64,000 nt of DNA from Earliella scabrosa. Its lineage: Eukaryota > Basidiomycota > Agaricomycetes > Polyporales > Polyporaceae. The number at the start of each line of letters is the position of its first letter. Within the stretch, counting starts at the first letter, position 1. Of the stretch, positions 47,631-60,243 are shown piece after piece. Made by a program: the position numbers and the translations under genes. The stretch covers positions 496,001 to 560,000 of the forward strand of contig JABYQQ010000026.1 in NCBI GenBank assembly GCA_022605405.1, read 5' to 3'. The notes beneath the pieces are model-generated. The model searched no databases. It saw nothing but the letters and a program-made list of their open reading frames with translations, and was not told the DNA's origin.

Positions 47631-50572
47631 TGTCGCGTCCGGGGTCGTGTCCGTGTCGTCAAAAGCTAAGTATTCAAGAGAGGACGATGCTGTGGACGCG
47701 GTGGAGACGGGAAGGGGATGGAAGAAAGCGGAGATGGCGAAGGGGCCATTTTATATACGTCAAGAGAGGCTCACGAGCGGTGCGTTTGGGGTCTGCCAGA
47801 GCCAATTCCGGTCGATGGGTCCAGATGCCAGTCCCGGGCGTTTCGCAAGCCAAAGTCGAAGCGCCTTTACGCGCTTTCAAGATCCTTCTCGTAGATTGCC
47901 GACCCCCGCCCGCCCTCCGACCCGTCGCAGTTCTCCCAGTCCACGACGTCGAAGCTGCCCCCGTCGTCATCGTCCGCAACGACGAGCATGAGGGCGGGAA
48001 TACCACTTCTAGCTTTGTCCTGCTTGCTCATCGCGCGCCTGACCGCCGCTGCACCCAAGCTCTCTCCGACACGGCTCACGGAACACGATCACAGCCCGCC
48101 GCGCTCACGGTCAGAAGATCCGGCACGCCCTGCTGAGTGCGCACCCTCCGTGTCATCGTTTCGGCCGGTTCATGGCCACCATGGCGAGCACGTCTGGTGA
48201 CCTCCGGCCAGTCCTGCATGCGCGCCAGCTCTTCCCCATCTTCCCCAGCCTCTCGTGCACAGGCGATTCGCGTACCCCGCGTTCCCGAACTCCGAATTAC
48301 ATGCCCCCACAGCGCCATGTCGCGCTCGGATGTCGACACCGGCCGCGATGTCTCTCATACAAGCAGACCCCTCGCTGTGCACCCTTTGACGTGCCGCCGG
48401 ACCTTGCACGACATCTCGGACTCGGAGCGTCGGACTCTGCTCGGCGTTCGGATCCACAGGGACGAACGGAGGACGGCAGGTGCGTGCGTGCGTGTGTCAA
48501 TCCCCTCCCCACATTACACAAAACGCAAAAGTCTCTTTGCGATCGTGCACGGTGCAGTCACCTGCCGTGAATTGCGTCGGTACCTTTGCTGGCCCTGTTC
48601 ACCGGCTGTCGTACCGAGGGTACGCGACCGCAACGACCCCCTTCGTGACTGGCCAGCACGGGTCACCTGCGTCAGACCAGGTGCGATCACCGTCGCCAAT
48701 AACGTTGAAACGTTCTTGGGGACGGTCTCGAACGTGTGTACGAATACCACGCACGACGTGGCCGCACCACGACGCACGTCCCGTGCAGACTGAGACAGTA
48801 TTCGCGAATCGGATTTATTCTGGTGCCGCGGACGAGCTAAACATACTTGTCCTCCGTAGTCCGTACTCATTCCATGCGGACCTGCGCAATACTAGCGATG
48901 GATGTAGGATCTCCATGTGCACTGTGACACGGATTTAACGTCGTTGTCGCCTGGATGATCTAAACATAACGACTCTGCTGCGCCCGTCCTTGTTTCCTAT
49001 ATTCGATGCGCGCTTCCTCTGAAGTAGAATGCCCATATAGACTGTCATCTGCCTGCATCTCCGGAGGTGCTTCAGACGCCTAGTACACGATGGATGCGGC
49101 GCATCTAGGCGAACTCTATGACCGAAGACCCTCGCAGTCTGGTTGTCATCCGCCTGGCGCCGCGGATATGTTGACCCCATGCGCGCACTTCTTCTTCCAT
49201 GTGCATGTACCCTTCTCGAGCCACCGCATATGCATTGAGGAGGTTCTGTTGTTCCCCGGCCCGAACGCTATGCTAGGTCGCAACATCAGCATTCTACATA
49301 TATATCCCACCATATCGCTCATCTTCAGCTCCTTACGGCAGCTGTACCAGGCATCGGGAGTTCAACGTTCAACCGTCGCGGGACGAACGGGGTCGACCAA
49401 ACATAGCCCAGTGCCTTTCATTGAGGCTCCAGGGCATCCCCTCATCCTCCTTCTCAGACCACGCCACGAACCCTATACTCTATACTTGGTCGCTCTGCGT
49501 CCGACGTCGAAGGTCCACCTGCACACGTCTCCGTCTCCGTGGTTCCCGTGGCGTGAGCGAGAATAGGCCTAGGGTATTCGCGCCTATGCCGATGCCGTGA
49601 CCCCGGACGTATACATCGCACGTCCCCCTTCTCTCCGAGTCCGCCATGTCGGTGCGATCTCCCTCCTGTCAGTGTCACGCTGCTGAGGCTCCTCCGCGCG
49701 CTGGGACCCTAGTACGCGGTGTGGCGCACTATGTGTATGTTCTGACGCACGGCTACGCCATCCGTGCATCTGTACTCGTAGTACTCCACTCTTGAGTCAC
49801 TACAACTCGTTGCTCGTTGCGTACAATGCCATGCTCCAATGTTCATGGCATGTCGAGGGCCACGCCTCGCTGCGACCCGTAAACCGTCGAACCACATCGG
49901 TGCCCGCTCGTCTAGCGATGATCATGACGAGTCATGACTGGTCGCGCGCGATGACCAGCCTAGCTATCTCCACCAGTGCGTCAACCATGTTTAGGTCAGA
50001 TGGGGGTCGAAGAGACTTGTGCGGTCCGTGTGCGCGACCGGCGGGGTGCTCCTCGAGCTCCCTCGCCGACCAGTCATGCATCCCGCGATCGTCGCTGTTC
50101 TGTTCTACGCCTCCCTGCGGCCGTAATGTTCCATACGCACCTCTTGTTCTGCATTGCGCAAGAGTATTACGCTATTTATGGATGTCACGGATCCTCCCCA
50201 TGTCTAACTTCGCCTGTACGTCGTTACCCAAAATCACCGAGACTGTTCTGTGAATGCATGTACTTCTTCTACTCATCGATCGCACCTTACATCTCAAGGG
50301 CCAAAATAGACGCATTATATCCGAGACCGGTAGAGCTTCCCCGGAGCGTTCGCCTAACGCTCGATCTACCCACTGGTACTGCGTATACGAGGGTGCAACG
50401 TACGGCAGTCACATTGCGACGACTGACGTCTTATTCGTGTTATACATTCTATGCATGCGTGCTGATGTTTGGATCATGCCTTCTCGATTCCTTCTTTTCA
50501 CGCATCGTGCACTTCCCCACTCCGCCCACCCCACATGCCAAGCCGTCCCCCGCAACCGAAGCAACGCGTGCA
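47631..50572. other. 2.9-kb stretch without a supported gene
   Basis: The first part is the GDH2 5' region. Two weak candidates overlap at 47867-48200. On plus, ATG at 47988 opens a 70-codon frame with a signal-peptide-like start (MRAGIPLLALSCLLIARLTAAAP), possibly a small secreted protein. On minus, a frame from about 48079 to 47867 reads LVVADDDDGGSFDVVDWENC. They cannot both be real and I can support neither. From about 48.9 to 50.4 kb I see only short frames with no motifs. This stretch separates GDH2 from the short-chain dehydrogenase. Confidence 0.4.
47749..47757 (-). promoter_or_regulatory. TATA box of the GDH2 gene
   Basis: TATATAAAA on the minus strand, about 120 bp before the start codon at 47630. 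Position and sequence fit a core promoter; no activator sites recognised. Confidence 0.55.
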
Positions 50573-51991
50573 TCAGTCGAGCGACTCGAGGCCGTCGCGC
50601 ACGTACTCCTCGAAGAGCGCCTTGTAGTCGCGGTGCCAGCGCGAGAGCGCAGGCCGGCCCTCCGCCACGTCGCCAGCGCCCCACATGATCCGGAGCTGGT
50701 CGACCTCGCGCCGCGTCTCGTTGTCCGGGCACAGGATGTAGAACTTGCCTTGGCGAACCTTGTCGAGCTGCGAGTAACGTAAAAGTGTGGGGGAGGAGAG
50801 GGAGTGCGCTCGAGTGAGCAGGTGTGGCGCAATAGTGTGCGAATCACGATTATGAGCGGAATGGTGCGCACCATGTAGAGCACAGTTTCTTGTGCCGTCC
50901 ACGCGCCTTGAGGCTTCTCCTTCCCTGAGCCGGCGCCAGCCATGCCCGTCCAAGTCCAGCCCGGGCTGCAATGACAAGGTTAGCAGGGCCGCAGTCGACG
51001 CGGATTGGCAGAAATAGCGCGCGCACATGAGTAGGTGGGCTGTGAGGTTGGCGTGGGGCGTTTCCCTAAGCTCGTGAGCGAGACTCTCTGTTAGCGACTT
51101 GACGGCGGCTTTAGTGGCGTTGTACGACGGGTTGCCTCTGTGGAGTGATCAGCGAGGCCAGGCCCGGGAACGTGTGGGGAGAGACTCACGGAGGGTTCGT
51201 GATTCCCTGCTTCGACCCCGTGTTGATGATCACGGAAGGGTTCTCCTGGGCCAGCATGTTCGGCACGAACGCATGCTGCACGTTCAGCACCCTGGCGAGG
51301 CGCGCAAGGGAGTGTGCTTCAGGATCGTGCGATTGGGCGCAAACATGGCACTCACCCGAAGAGGTTCACATCAAAGACCTTGTGCCAGTTGTCAAGACCG
51401 GTCCACGACGTGCCCTTGGGCGCGATCGCGGCATTGTTCATGAGCACGCCAACCTGCCAGAGCATCCCGTGTGAGGTCGTCGTTGTTCGAGCACGCGCTA
51501 GCAGCCCGATTGCGGGAGGGAGCGACGGAACGACTGGTTGCGTCAGAGCTAGAAGCGAGCTAGCTCACCTCGCCCCACGCCTCGTACACTCTGTCGCGCA
51601 GGCGTTCGACCTGGTCGAGCTGGGTGACGTCCGTCGGGAGGGTGATCAGGTTGGCCTCGCCGACGATCTGCGCGACCTCCTTCGCGGTCTGGTTCAGACC
51701 CTCCTCGTTCACATCTGCTATCGCGATCTTGAGCCCGATCCTGTGCAGATGCCATGCAGTTGATTTGAGAACTGCGGAGATGTAGAGGCACTTGGACTGT
51801 ACATACTTTGCGAGCTCGACCGCTGCTGCGCGACCGATACCGTTCGCTGCACCGGTGATGACCGCAACGCGACCATGGTGGATGACTGGGTGGACTTCGT
51901 CGTCCATGGGTGTGACGGGGTCGTAGGAGCCTCCGGGTCGTAGTGGGGAGGGCCTGCGACTTGAGTTGGTGGATGAGAGGCCGAGGACCAT
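50573..51991 (-). CDS. Short-chain dehydrogenase/reductase (318 aa)
   Basis: A NAD(P)-dependent oxidoreductase of the SDR family; substrate unknown. Seven exons on minus: 51991-51807, 51740-51569, 51453-51356, 51291-51190, 51137-51027, 50965-50872, 50767-50573, joining to 319 codons. The Rossmann motif TGAANGIG follows VAVITG, then IAIADVNEEG (adenosine-binding acidic residue), MNNAA (the NNAG equivalent), INTGSKQGITNP, and the active-site SYNATKAAV (Tyr and Lys of YxxxK). PGWTWTGMAG follows the catalytic part. The C-terminus (LDKVRQGKFYILCPDNETRREVDQ, RWHRDYKALFEEYVRDGLESLD) resembles fungal relatives. The gene is divergent from an amino-acid permease, 848 bp apart; co-regulation is possible but not shown. 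Confidence 0.88.
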
Positions 51992-52839
51992 GGTATAAAT
52001 ACGAGCGTAGGAAGGAGAAGAAGAGAGAGAGTTGTAAGACTTTAGAACACGACAGTAAGCAAGCAAGACAACTCCGGTCGGCGTAGTATCCTTTATATAT
52101 AGGTCCTCTCTCGCAGGTCCCTCGTTGAATGACGTCGGAGGCTGCCGGTTATCTAAGCGCTACTCGGGGTCCCTCCACGCGACGATGCCGAGTGTACCCC
52201 AGACACTGCGCTCAGCACTACATATCTTCGTCATGAACTCTACTGCAGCTCACCAATAAGTTCAGCATTCCTCCGACCCTACCAACCTTCTCGCTACGAC
52301 GGGTGCAGTACATAACATCTGAAGCTATCGCGATTTCAAAGTCAACAACCAATTCCAAGTTTTCAACTGCGTAAGACATGTGGTGGGGCCCGAGTCCAAC
52401 GTGAGTGATCAAGTTCTATGTTATTCCGCCGTCTACTCACACATGCGGTCAGCCATGCACATGGCACCTGATCTCCTGGGTACCTCTCAGCGGTCCGGGA
52501 CCTTACATATGACGCGACATGCGCTGCGAGTCGACTGTTATAGACGCTGTCCAAGCCCATTGTGGCGTTGGCGAGATTCCTCGCTGAGGATAGGAAGGTT
52601 TGCCGACAACAAGCGCAGTGAGCATTGTCACGGCAAACAGGCTACCCATGGGATATAGCTTTTGCCTCCCTGCTCGTTTAGGTGAGCGTACGGCATGGCT
52701 TGGGAATATCTCGACATGCCCTATTTTCATCCGACGCTCGTGAGAGCGAAGTGCCGCCTTGTCGCACGAGGTCGGTAGTGCTCGACGCCCATGCTGATAA
52801 CCTCAAGGCCTTGCCGAGCTCCTCTCTCCGCATGCCGCG
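51992..52839. other. Divergent intergenic region with a TATA element
   Basis: TATA-like tttatatata at 52092-52101, read on the minus strand as TATATATAAA about 100 bp before the short-chain dehydrogenase start. No clear core element is seen for the permease on the plus strand, and no gene. Confidence 0.5.
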
Positions 52840-55018
52840 ATGCTGACTCTAGACAAAGATCACGCACACGTGCTCATCGAGGCCGCCCAGCTAGACGACC
52901 CCCGGACTCCCTCAATGAAGGGTTCAAACACCAGGAATGTCTTCGTACAGGCTACCAACGCCGACGATGTCCGATTGACAGAGCTGGGCTACAAAGGCGA
53001 GTTCAAACGGGAATTCTCGGTGGGTATAATTTATATTGTGTTGTGGCCCCGTTTAACCTATCACCGCAGTTGTTTGAGACGGTAGCATTCGCATTCTCCA
53101 TCATGGCCGTCATCGGAGGCGTGTCGTCTACCTTATCTTTTGGCTTGGTCTCTGGTACGGCGCAGGAAGACATACCGCTTCTGTTGCCCACTGACCACGG
53201 TTTGCAGGTGGACATGTCGGCATGGTGTGGGGATGGTTCATTCCGTGCTTGTTCGTAATGTGCATCGCGGCTTCTATGGCTGAGCTTACATCGTCGATGC
53301 CGTTGAGTAATTCCCAAGTTCGATCACCAACGAGCATTGATTATAAATCCCCTATCTGCCGCAGAACAAGTGCGGGGCTTTACTACTTCTCCGCCAAGCT
53401 CGCGCCCGATCAATATGCAGCTATCGCTAGCTGGATCACTGGCTGGGCAAACGTTACAGGCCAGGTCACTCTTGTTTGTTCGATAGACTATACGGTGTAG
53501 GTTGGACCGCATCATTCATCTCCTAATGCAGATTTGTACTCATGCTTCGTAGGGCGCAGATGATAACCACTGCTGTAGCTGTTGGGACCGATGGTGCGGT
53601 CCTCCTCGGCTCCGGACCGACGTATGGAATTTTACTCGCTATCCTCGCCGTCCACGGCGTGATCTGTTCGGCTGCGACTCGCATACTCGCACGGCTCAAC
53701 CTGCTCTACGGCCTTCTAACCGGTACGCTGGCTTACAAGCCTATCTTCCGTGCTAAACATTGACATGTATTCTCAGCTGGACCGACAATTGCAGCGACAA
53801 TCGCACTGCTTGTGTGCTCAGGGGACAACAAGGTGTCGACACCGACCGCCTTCACACTATTCGAGAACAACACCGGTTGGAGAAATGGCAAGTGCACCTA
53901 CCGTTTCAATCTGAACAATCGACCCGCTCACCAGACATGACAGATGGCTGGGCGTTCTTGCTCTCTTTTGCAGCACCAATGTGGTCTCTAACCGGCTGTA
54001 AGTGACGCCGCGCTATTGCATCCATGAACCTGACAGCCGGACTGCTCCCAGACGACTCTGCTGCACACATCTCGGAAGAAGTGTCTGGGGCGGCCCGAGC
54101 CGCGCCCATCGCCATCCTCACCTCGGTGGCACTAGTGGGCGGAATGGGATGGATCCTGATCATCGCAACTTCATTCGCGATCGTGTCTGTTCCGCGCCTA
54201 CTGGAGACAGAGCTCGCACTGCCTTTCGGACAAGTCCTCCTTGACGTACTGGGTAAGCGCGGCATGCTCGCAATATGGAGCTTTGTGATCCTTGCCCAGG
54301 TGCGACGGGGCCTCTCTGTTGGCGTAATCCCCGGTTGGCTGACATGACGTCGATTCTAGTTCCTGTGTGGGGCTGCACAGGGTGTAGACGCGTCTCGGGT
54401 CGTCTTCGCTTTCGCGAGAGACAACGCTCTCCCTGGCTCGCGCTGGTGGAAGCAGATCAACGCATACACCCAAACACCCGTGAACGCGGTCTGGCTCGTC
54501 ATGGTCATGTCTGCCCTATGTGGCCTTCTCGGGTTCTCCGAGACCGCTTTCTCCTCCCTCGCTGGGTAACACACATCTTCTCGTTCCTATGTGCTAAGTC
54601 TGAGATATCGTCGCAGAGCGGCCGTGATTGGGCTGTACACCTCCTACGCTACACCTATATTCCTCCGGATTACATCCGGACGCGACAAGCTCGTCCCGGG
54701 GCCGTTCACACTTGGCAAGTGGTACCTGCCTATTGGCACCATCTCCGTCATCTGGGTCGCGTTCGTTGTGGTGCTACTGTCTTTCCCATCCAGTCAGACG
54801 ACTAACGCCGTGGAGATGAGTGAGTATTCCGCCATGTTCAGAGTTCTTGGGACTTGATCATTGCTGATGTCTGCGTAGACTACGCCGCTGTCATCGTCCT
54901 GGCTGTGTTCATATTTGCCGCGGCGTCGTGGATGCTCTCCGCGAGAAAGTGGTTTGTGGGGCCGCTACCCAACGTTGATGGCATACATATGAAGGCAAAC
55001 TCGGAGAAGGAACAATGA
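52840..55018 (+). CDS. Amino-acid/GABA-type permease, APC superfamily (540 aa)
   Basis: A membrane transporter for amino acids or related amines. Eleven exons: 52840-53019, 53070-53154, 53208-53301, 53365-53496, 53553-53722, 53777-53887, 53944-53997, 54052-54299, 54360-54565, 54617-54819, 54879-55018, closing at 541 codons. The intron at 53888-53943 has a GC donor (GCAAGT), an accepted minor class. Family motifs: ELGYKGEFKREFS before the first helix, FETVAFAFSIMAVIGGVSSTLSF, GGHVGMVWGWF, ASMAELTSSMPTSAGLYYF, YDSAAHISEEVSGAARAAP, RVVFAFARDNALPGSRWW, TPVNAVWLVM and PGPFTLGKW. About 12 hydrophobic segments. This is the layout of fungal GabA/Uga4/choline-type permeases; the substrate is not determined. 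The 3' end lies 140 bp from the 3' end of HET-D. Confidence 0.88.
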
Positions 55019-55158
55019 ACCGAACTCGAACGGCTGCCCGTCCCTATGAATGTACGTACGAAGGTCCTATAATGTGTGAAGTTACAGTGAATTCATTTGT
55101 ACACAGAGGTTTGTACGGCCCTATGTAGGATGCGATGTATGGGTGTCCATGATACCCC

Positions 55159-58100
55159 TCATGTCATCGTGATCCGCGCCGATGTGAACCTGCCCTCGAT
55201 CAATGGGGCCTTGAACTCGTCCACTAGTTCCTCGACAGTCGCGTGTGAGCCAAGGTGCGAACGCATCTGCCGCAGTTCCACGTCGAGGAGGTGCTCGCAT
55301 ACCACGGGCTGCCCGCCCTCTCCCTGTCCGCCATCCGCCGGCGGGGCGGCGATGTGCACGGCAACAGCGAAAGTGGTCGAGCCCTCTTGGATGGTCTCCG
55401 GGAAGGCCTTCAGAGCTGTGACTATGCCGTTCATCGCCATCGTGCGCGAGCCAGCCTTTTTCCTCAAACCTACGATGAGGTACGTAGCCTCGCTCTTTGG
55501 ATTGTCCAGTACGATCGCTTCTGGGTGCGCCTCGGATCCTCCCAGCTGGACGACCGGGAACAGTATCAGACCGAACTCGCGTTCGGTGGTCAGACCCTCG
55601 GGCGTGCAATGGGCTACCCCGTCCTCCCTCCAATCCAAGACGATCGGTGAAGTCAGGGATTGCGGGGCCCAGCGAAAGCCAGGAACCGACATCTTCGGAT
55701 GTGGAGACACGAGGATGCCGGCTGGCAAGGTCCCCAGCTCGAGCAGGAAGACTCTCATGCGAGCGCTGGCGTCCGACTCTGCGAGCAAGGGGACGACACT
55801 AATCCCTAGGAGCCCTGCAATCGCGATGGTCTCGTCCTCCCGCTTGCTGGTGGTCCGGGCGCGGAGGAGTCTGACGACGTTCGCGATGAGTTCCACGGTA
55901 AGCTGCTCCGCTCCCCATGCGGTGGTTGTCTCGTTGAACATGAGATAGAGAGAGCGTGGGACGAATTCGTACATGAACATATCGCGTGAGATGGGACCGA
56001 GGGAGGATGGGACTAGCTCCATGGAGTACTGGTATGCGCTTTCCAGAACTCGTAGAGGAAGGAGGCCGTCCGAGAGCTCAAAATAGAGCTCCCTCGCAAG
56101 GAGAGCCTCTTGCAGAGTCCATACGCGCTGCATCCACGAGGAGGTCGCGATCCTGAAGAAGATCTCCTTGTGAGGAGTGATGCAGGCGCAGAGTGTGCGG
56201 ATGCCCTCGTCGAATACCACCACTTTATCTGCCTTCCGGTACGTCTCCTCCATGAGGATGATCGCGGACTTGCGCAGCCCCCTTGCTCCTGGAACGCATA
56301 GAGCGTCAACCCAAAACGCTCCGTCCGGGACGAGCTGAGAAGCGTAGGTTGCAATACGCGCCACCTGACATGCTGGAAGTCCATCTTCCGTTGTGCTGCC
56401 CAAACCGTCGACCCAAACATGAGAGATGGCGATATAGGGGCCCTCTGTAATCGTGCGGACCGTGAGAGCATGACCGTCGTAAATTAGAGCCGGTATTTGC
56501 CCCGAGGACAGCAGGTCGGATATCGGAGTGATCGGAGGTGAGAGGAAAGGACATGATGGATCGGCCTGACAAGTGCGTGTATGCTGGGTCTTGTATTCGG
56601 TATCGTCGATATTGTGAACTTGGCATGCATGCTCCGTGCATGATGAGTGCTCGGTGGCGGATATCCGGATGAATGGAGAAGTAGTGCGAGCGTAGTTGAG
56701 CAGAGGGCCATAGCTCTCTATTGCGGTGAGGGCGAAGGGGCACCAACCGTTCGCCACAAGTCGCTTCACATTGATCTTGATCTCGTGTGCTATAGCGAAG
56801 CCGAAGCCCGATGCTGAGCGACTCCCGAATCCAATAGACGTATCCTCGGAGCCGTGAACCAACCTCTTGAGGACGAGCTGCAAGAGCATGGTGAATGACT
56901 GGGCAAGAGCGATCAAGCTGCATGTGATATCGTCAAGCTCGTCAGGATCGAGTCCGACGTCAGCAAGAATGCCTGCGTCGCCATGATATAGAGCCTCATT
57001 TATAGCCTCCAAGACCACGTTGATTGTCACGTATGCATTGAATGCCTTCCGGGCTAGCGGTGTTTCCGGAGTAGCGTGAGTAGTCCCGAATAGCCAATAC
57101 GATACGAGCATGGAGGCTCTCTGGCGGGTCAAGGTGAGACTGCCGTCAGGACGCGGCGATAGAAGAAGAGACTCAGTGATCCTAAGACCTGTGATTGCCT
57201 CCAGAGCTCCGAAGGACAACGCACTCTGCCAGAGTGCGAGATGCTCTCTTCGAGTCTTGACAGTGTGGTAGCGAACCCAAACATATGCGCTGAGCTGGTC
57301 AGATCGAGGGAACCCGTCGTGATGGCCGCCTAGCCAAGTCATGTCGGGAAAATATATGAGATCGTCGCGTAGTCTGAGGGACGCTCTTCGATCTTGGCCC
57401 TCTTGAATGAGAGTGGGGAAGGCACCTATCGCTTCCTGATCTAGTGCTTATGTTGTTTGATGAACTCGCAGGCGCAAGGAGTAGAGTATGAAACACACCT
57501 TCGAACGATGCAGGTGGTGGAGGAATACCCTCCCAGCGGGACCGAGCCGACCAAGGCATAGGTGAGTGTGTCGTTCTGCTCAATCGCATGTCCTTCTCAT
57601 GTTTCCATGCCTTGGTGAGTTCACCGTCAAAAGCATGTATGAACGCGGAGGCTTTTTCCGGCGGATCCCGGGTTCGGTATCTTGTATCTTCGGGGACGCC
57701 TTGGAGTAGGTCAAACAGGAAGCGGAGTGTGTGCGCGTGAAAGGGGATCGCTTGCCAAACCGGTTCGGTGAGGCATATGAGACAGTCAAGCAATGGGTGC
57801 GGATGAGGTAAATATTCCGTGGTAGATACGTGGGTGATGAAGAAGAACCGGTCGAACATTGCATTGATCAACGTAGAAAAGGCTCCATGTGGGCTGTCTG
57901 AGGTGTGACGGTTAAGAGCGAACTGCTGCGCTGTGTCCCGCAGTAGCGCAATGTGCTCGTCATGTATAGCCGTTGGAAGATTTCTAGCCAGTCGAACAAA
58001 GCGCAGCGAGCTTTCCGCAATGGGTTCATCGAGGGCAACCGTGTTCTCATCTGCGAGCTCAAGATAAGCTTGAACAAATTTGTCCGCGACAGACTCCCGC

Positions 58101-58178
58101 TTCGTGGTCTGCGACAGAACCTTCAGTAAGAGGCTAGATATTGGTGTAAATTCTCACCTTGCAATCACCCTGTTCCAT
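55159..58178 (-). CDS. HET-domain protein D (971 aa), reference intact copy
   Basis: Three exons on minus: 58178-58158 (MEQGDCK), 58108-57496 and 57440-55159. The introns are 49 and 55 nt, closing at 972 codons. The helical N-terminal domain (DEHIALLRDTAQQFALNRH, FSTLINAMFDRFFFITHVST, LLDCLICLTEPVW, HTLRFLFDLLQGV) ends with SPMPWSARSRWEGIPPPPAS. The long exon has FPDMTWLGGHHDGFPRSDQL and ALSFGALEAITGLRITESLLL. The HET core is at about residues 545-690 (YIAISHVWVDGLGSTTEDGL, FWVDALCVPGARGLRKS, ETYRKADKVVVFDEG). Then follow TTSKREDETIAIAGLLGISVV and a C-terminal beta-rich region ending IEGRFTSARITMT. It is the nearest relative of broken copy 1, 45 kb away on the same strand. Presumed incompatibility or cell-death role by family. 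Confidence 0.88.
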
Positions 58179-58925
58179 GAAGCCAGACCTGTCGACAGTG
58201 GTCACGATCATAGAGACTCAGAGATGTCACGACGGTTGACTGGTGCATGCCACGTGGCATGATGCGGTTAGCGCTCGCTGTAGTACCACGTAGATCGACG
58301 TCCCGACGTCCCTTCGACTACAAACACATACAAAGAACCTCAGGTCACTTACGCGACTGTAGAGGAGAGGGAACCCAGATGCGAGGTCATTATCCCGGAC
58401 ACGACGTTGAGGGCATACTCGCACTGCCAAACAGTCTGCTCGCCAACTTCAAGGGCGACGGTGGCTGGGAGGGGCGGGGGGCTCTGCCGAAGGCTGATAG
58501 TGAATGGGAACGTAAGGCACGGGTCTGCGGCTCCGATGCAATGATGATGATAACCCATATGAGTCAGAACATGCTCGCGTTCGGCAGTTATCTATACTTG
58601 TTGACTACAGCAGCGAGACAGTCAAGGAGCGTGATTGCCAGTGATGACAGGTTACACCGATACAGAAGCCGATTGATCAAGGACAGAACGGGGGAGGCGT
58701 CCTCTGATGTATCGTACATAGTGGGTGGCGATCCCGTGGACGTTGAGAGAAGATGTACAAACTGTTGCGGGATGAGAGACGAGATTATTGGAAATGATTC
58801 GATAGGACTTGTTCCGCTGATGAGATATTCATGAATTGGCAGTGACGATGTCGGATACATCGCTGTACATGAGCCTTCTAGGTCGCTGATGTTGATGTGG
58901 TCTCTCACCTCAGTATCATGTCACA
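58179..58925. other. Intergenic, no gene seen
   Basis: Lies between the 5' end of HET-D and the last exon of the F-box-like gene (both minus). Open frames here are short and unsupported. The stretch would contain the HET-D promoter, but no TATA element is evident. Confidence 0.45.
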
Positions 58926-60243
58926 CTATGAGCGTCGAGCGTACCAGTAAGACTCGGATTCGCGTCTACGTAGAGATTGAGCTATAGATCGGAACCCTAT
59001 GAGGTCGACCGGCGGTAACAATACTCACCTCGCGTTCGGATCAAGGTCTATGATCTTGAAGGATAGAATGCCCCGCTCGTGGGCGTTCGGCAACATTGAG
59101 CATACCGATGATGACCATTGACCGTCTCCGTCGTCGGCATGGGCGCCGATGATAGCCAGTGTGAATCCCCGTAGGCCAGAGAATGGACTTGAAGAAAGAA
59201 TTTCGTCGATGTTCATCCCTCTCAAGCGTTCAAGTACGACCTCTCGAGACTCCTCGTGTGCGAAGTAGTCCCATGAGACCTGACGGATGTTTGAAGACTT
59301 GACGGACTTGAGAGCGCTGATGATCCATGCTATTCTTGGTCCAGAGGAGGAAAGCGAGAGCACCCTCAGCTTGGTGCAATAGGACAACGCTGGGTGGGGG
59401 GAGTATAGCGAATCAGCAAACGTATGCCATTGCGTGATGCCTTGCATTTACCCAAGAAATTATCGCTCTCAGGACCGTCACAGTCGTCCTGTAGCGACAG
59501 CGTGCGTACGGACCCAAACATGGGAAGGAAGAGGCTGGGATGGGTCAGTTGCAACAACTAGAAGACTCGTCAGCAATGTCGTAGTGCATGGAACTACATT
59601 GGCGCAATACCTGAACCTCGACCAAGGCTTTCAAGCGACCTTTGAACTCTTCTCGACGCATCACTTTTCCGGCTCTTGCCCACAGGCAGCGAGAGATGAA
59701 AAGACGTTTGATGTTCGGAAATGAGATGACAATGCTGGCCAGATCGCGGAAGGTGTAGGACCTAATGTGGGACAGTTCGAGCGTTTGTAGAGTGGCACAG
59801 GCTGCGAAAGTTGTTATGAACGTCTTGAACGGGCCGATTGGCGACCAAGGGCAGAAGAAATGCAAGCCCCGAAGGTTCCCCAAACGCTTGATGACGTCTA
59901 GTGGAAAGAGAGCGACCATATCTTCCGTTGACATGGACGTCCAATACGTATGGGCCGTGCTGGGTGAGAGTTCTTGGACTAATGAGGCAAGTTCGTCCGA
60001 GTCCATGATAGTGCGAGTAAACTGCCTATACGAGTCCGGAGAGTACAGATAGACGTCGCTATACAGGTGAAAGCGTGCTCTTGGCAGCCATTCACGAGAA
60101 ACAAGCGCGGAGTTGCGGAAGAACTTCTGGCGTTCAAGGAGTGATGAGTGCCAGTGAGCGTGGAGGGCTAGGGCAGCGGAATCGAGTATCATATTGCAGA
60201 CATCGAGTGGGATGCGCAGAGGTAGAACATGGTGAGTGGTCAT
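58926..60243 (-). CDS. F-box-like/LRR protein 4 (about 377 aa)
   Basis: Four exons on minus: 60243-59617, 59557-59452, 59389-59029 and 58965-58926. The first three are clear. The last adds eleven codons and rests on a GTGAGT donor that overlaps an in-frame TGA at 59027-59025; without it the protein ends there. The N-terminus (LPLRIPLDVCNMILDSAA, ALVSREWLPRARFHLYSDVYL) is the divergent F-box type common in Agaricomycetes. Leucine-rich repeats follow (RLGNLRGLHFFCPW, ATLQTLELSHIRSYTF, SFPNIKRLFISRCLW, CTKLRVLSLSSSG). It is not closely related to the 17-24 kb trio. Possible SCF ubiquitin-ligase adaptor; substrate unknown. Confidence 0.78.

Noticed and set aside
49984..50782. Long plus-strand frame at 50.0-50.8 kb ending in Arg/Glu/Val-rich text
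   Set aside because: Its 3' part is the opposite strand of the last exon of the short-chain dehydrogenase, and its 5' part has no support.
50409..50943. Minus-strand frames overlapping the short-chain dehydrogenase
   Set aside because: They are out-of-frame readings of its exons and introns; the spliced gene model explains the sequence.
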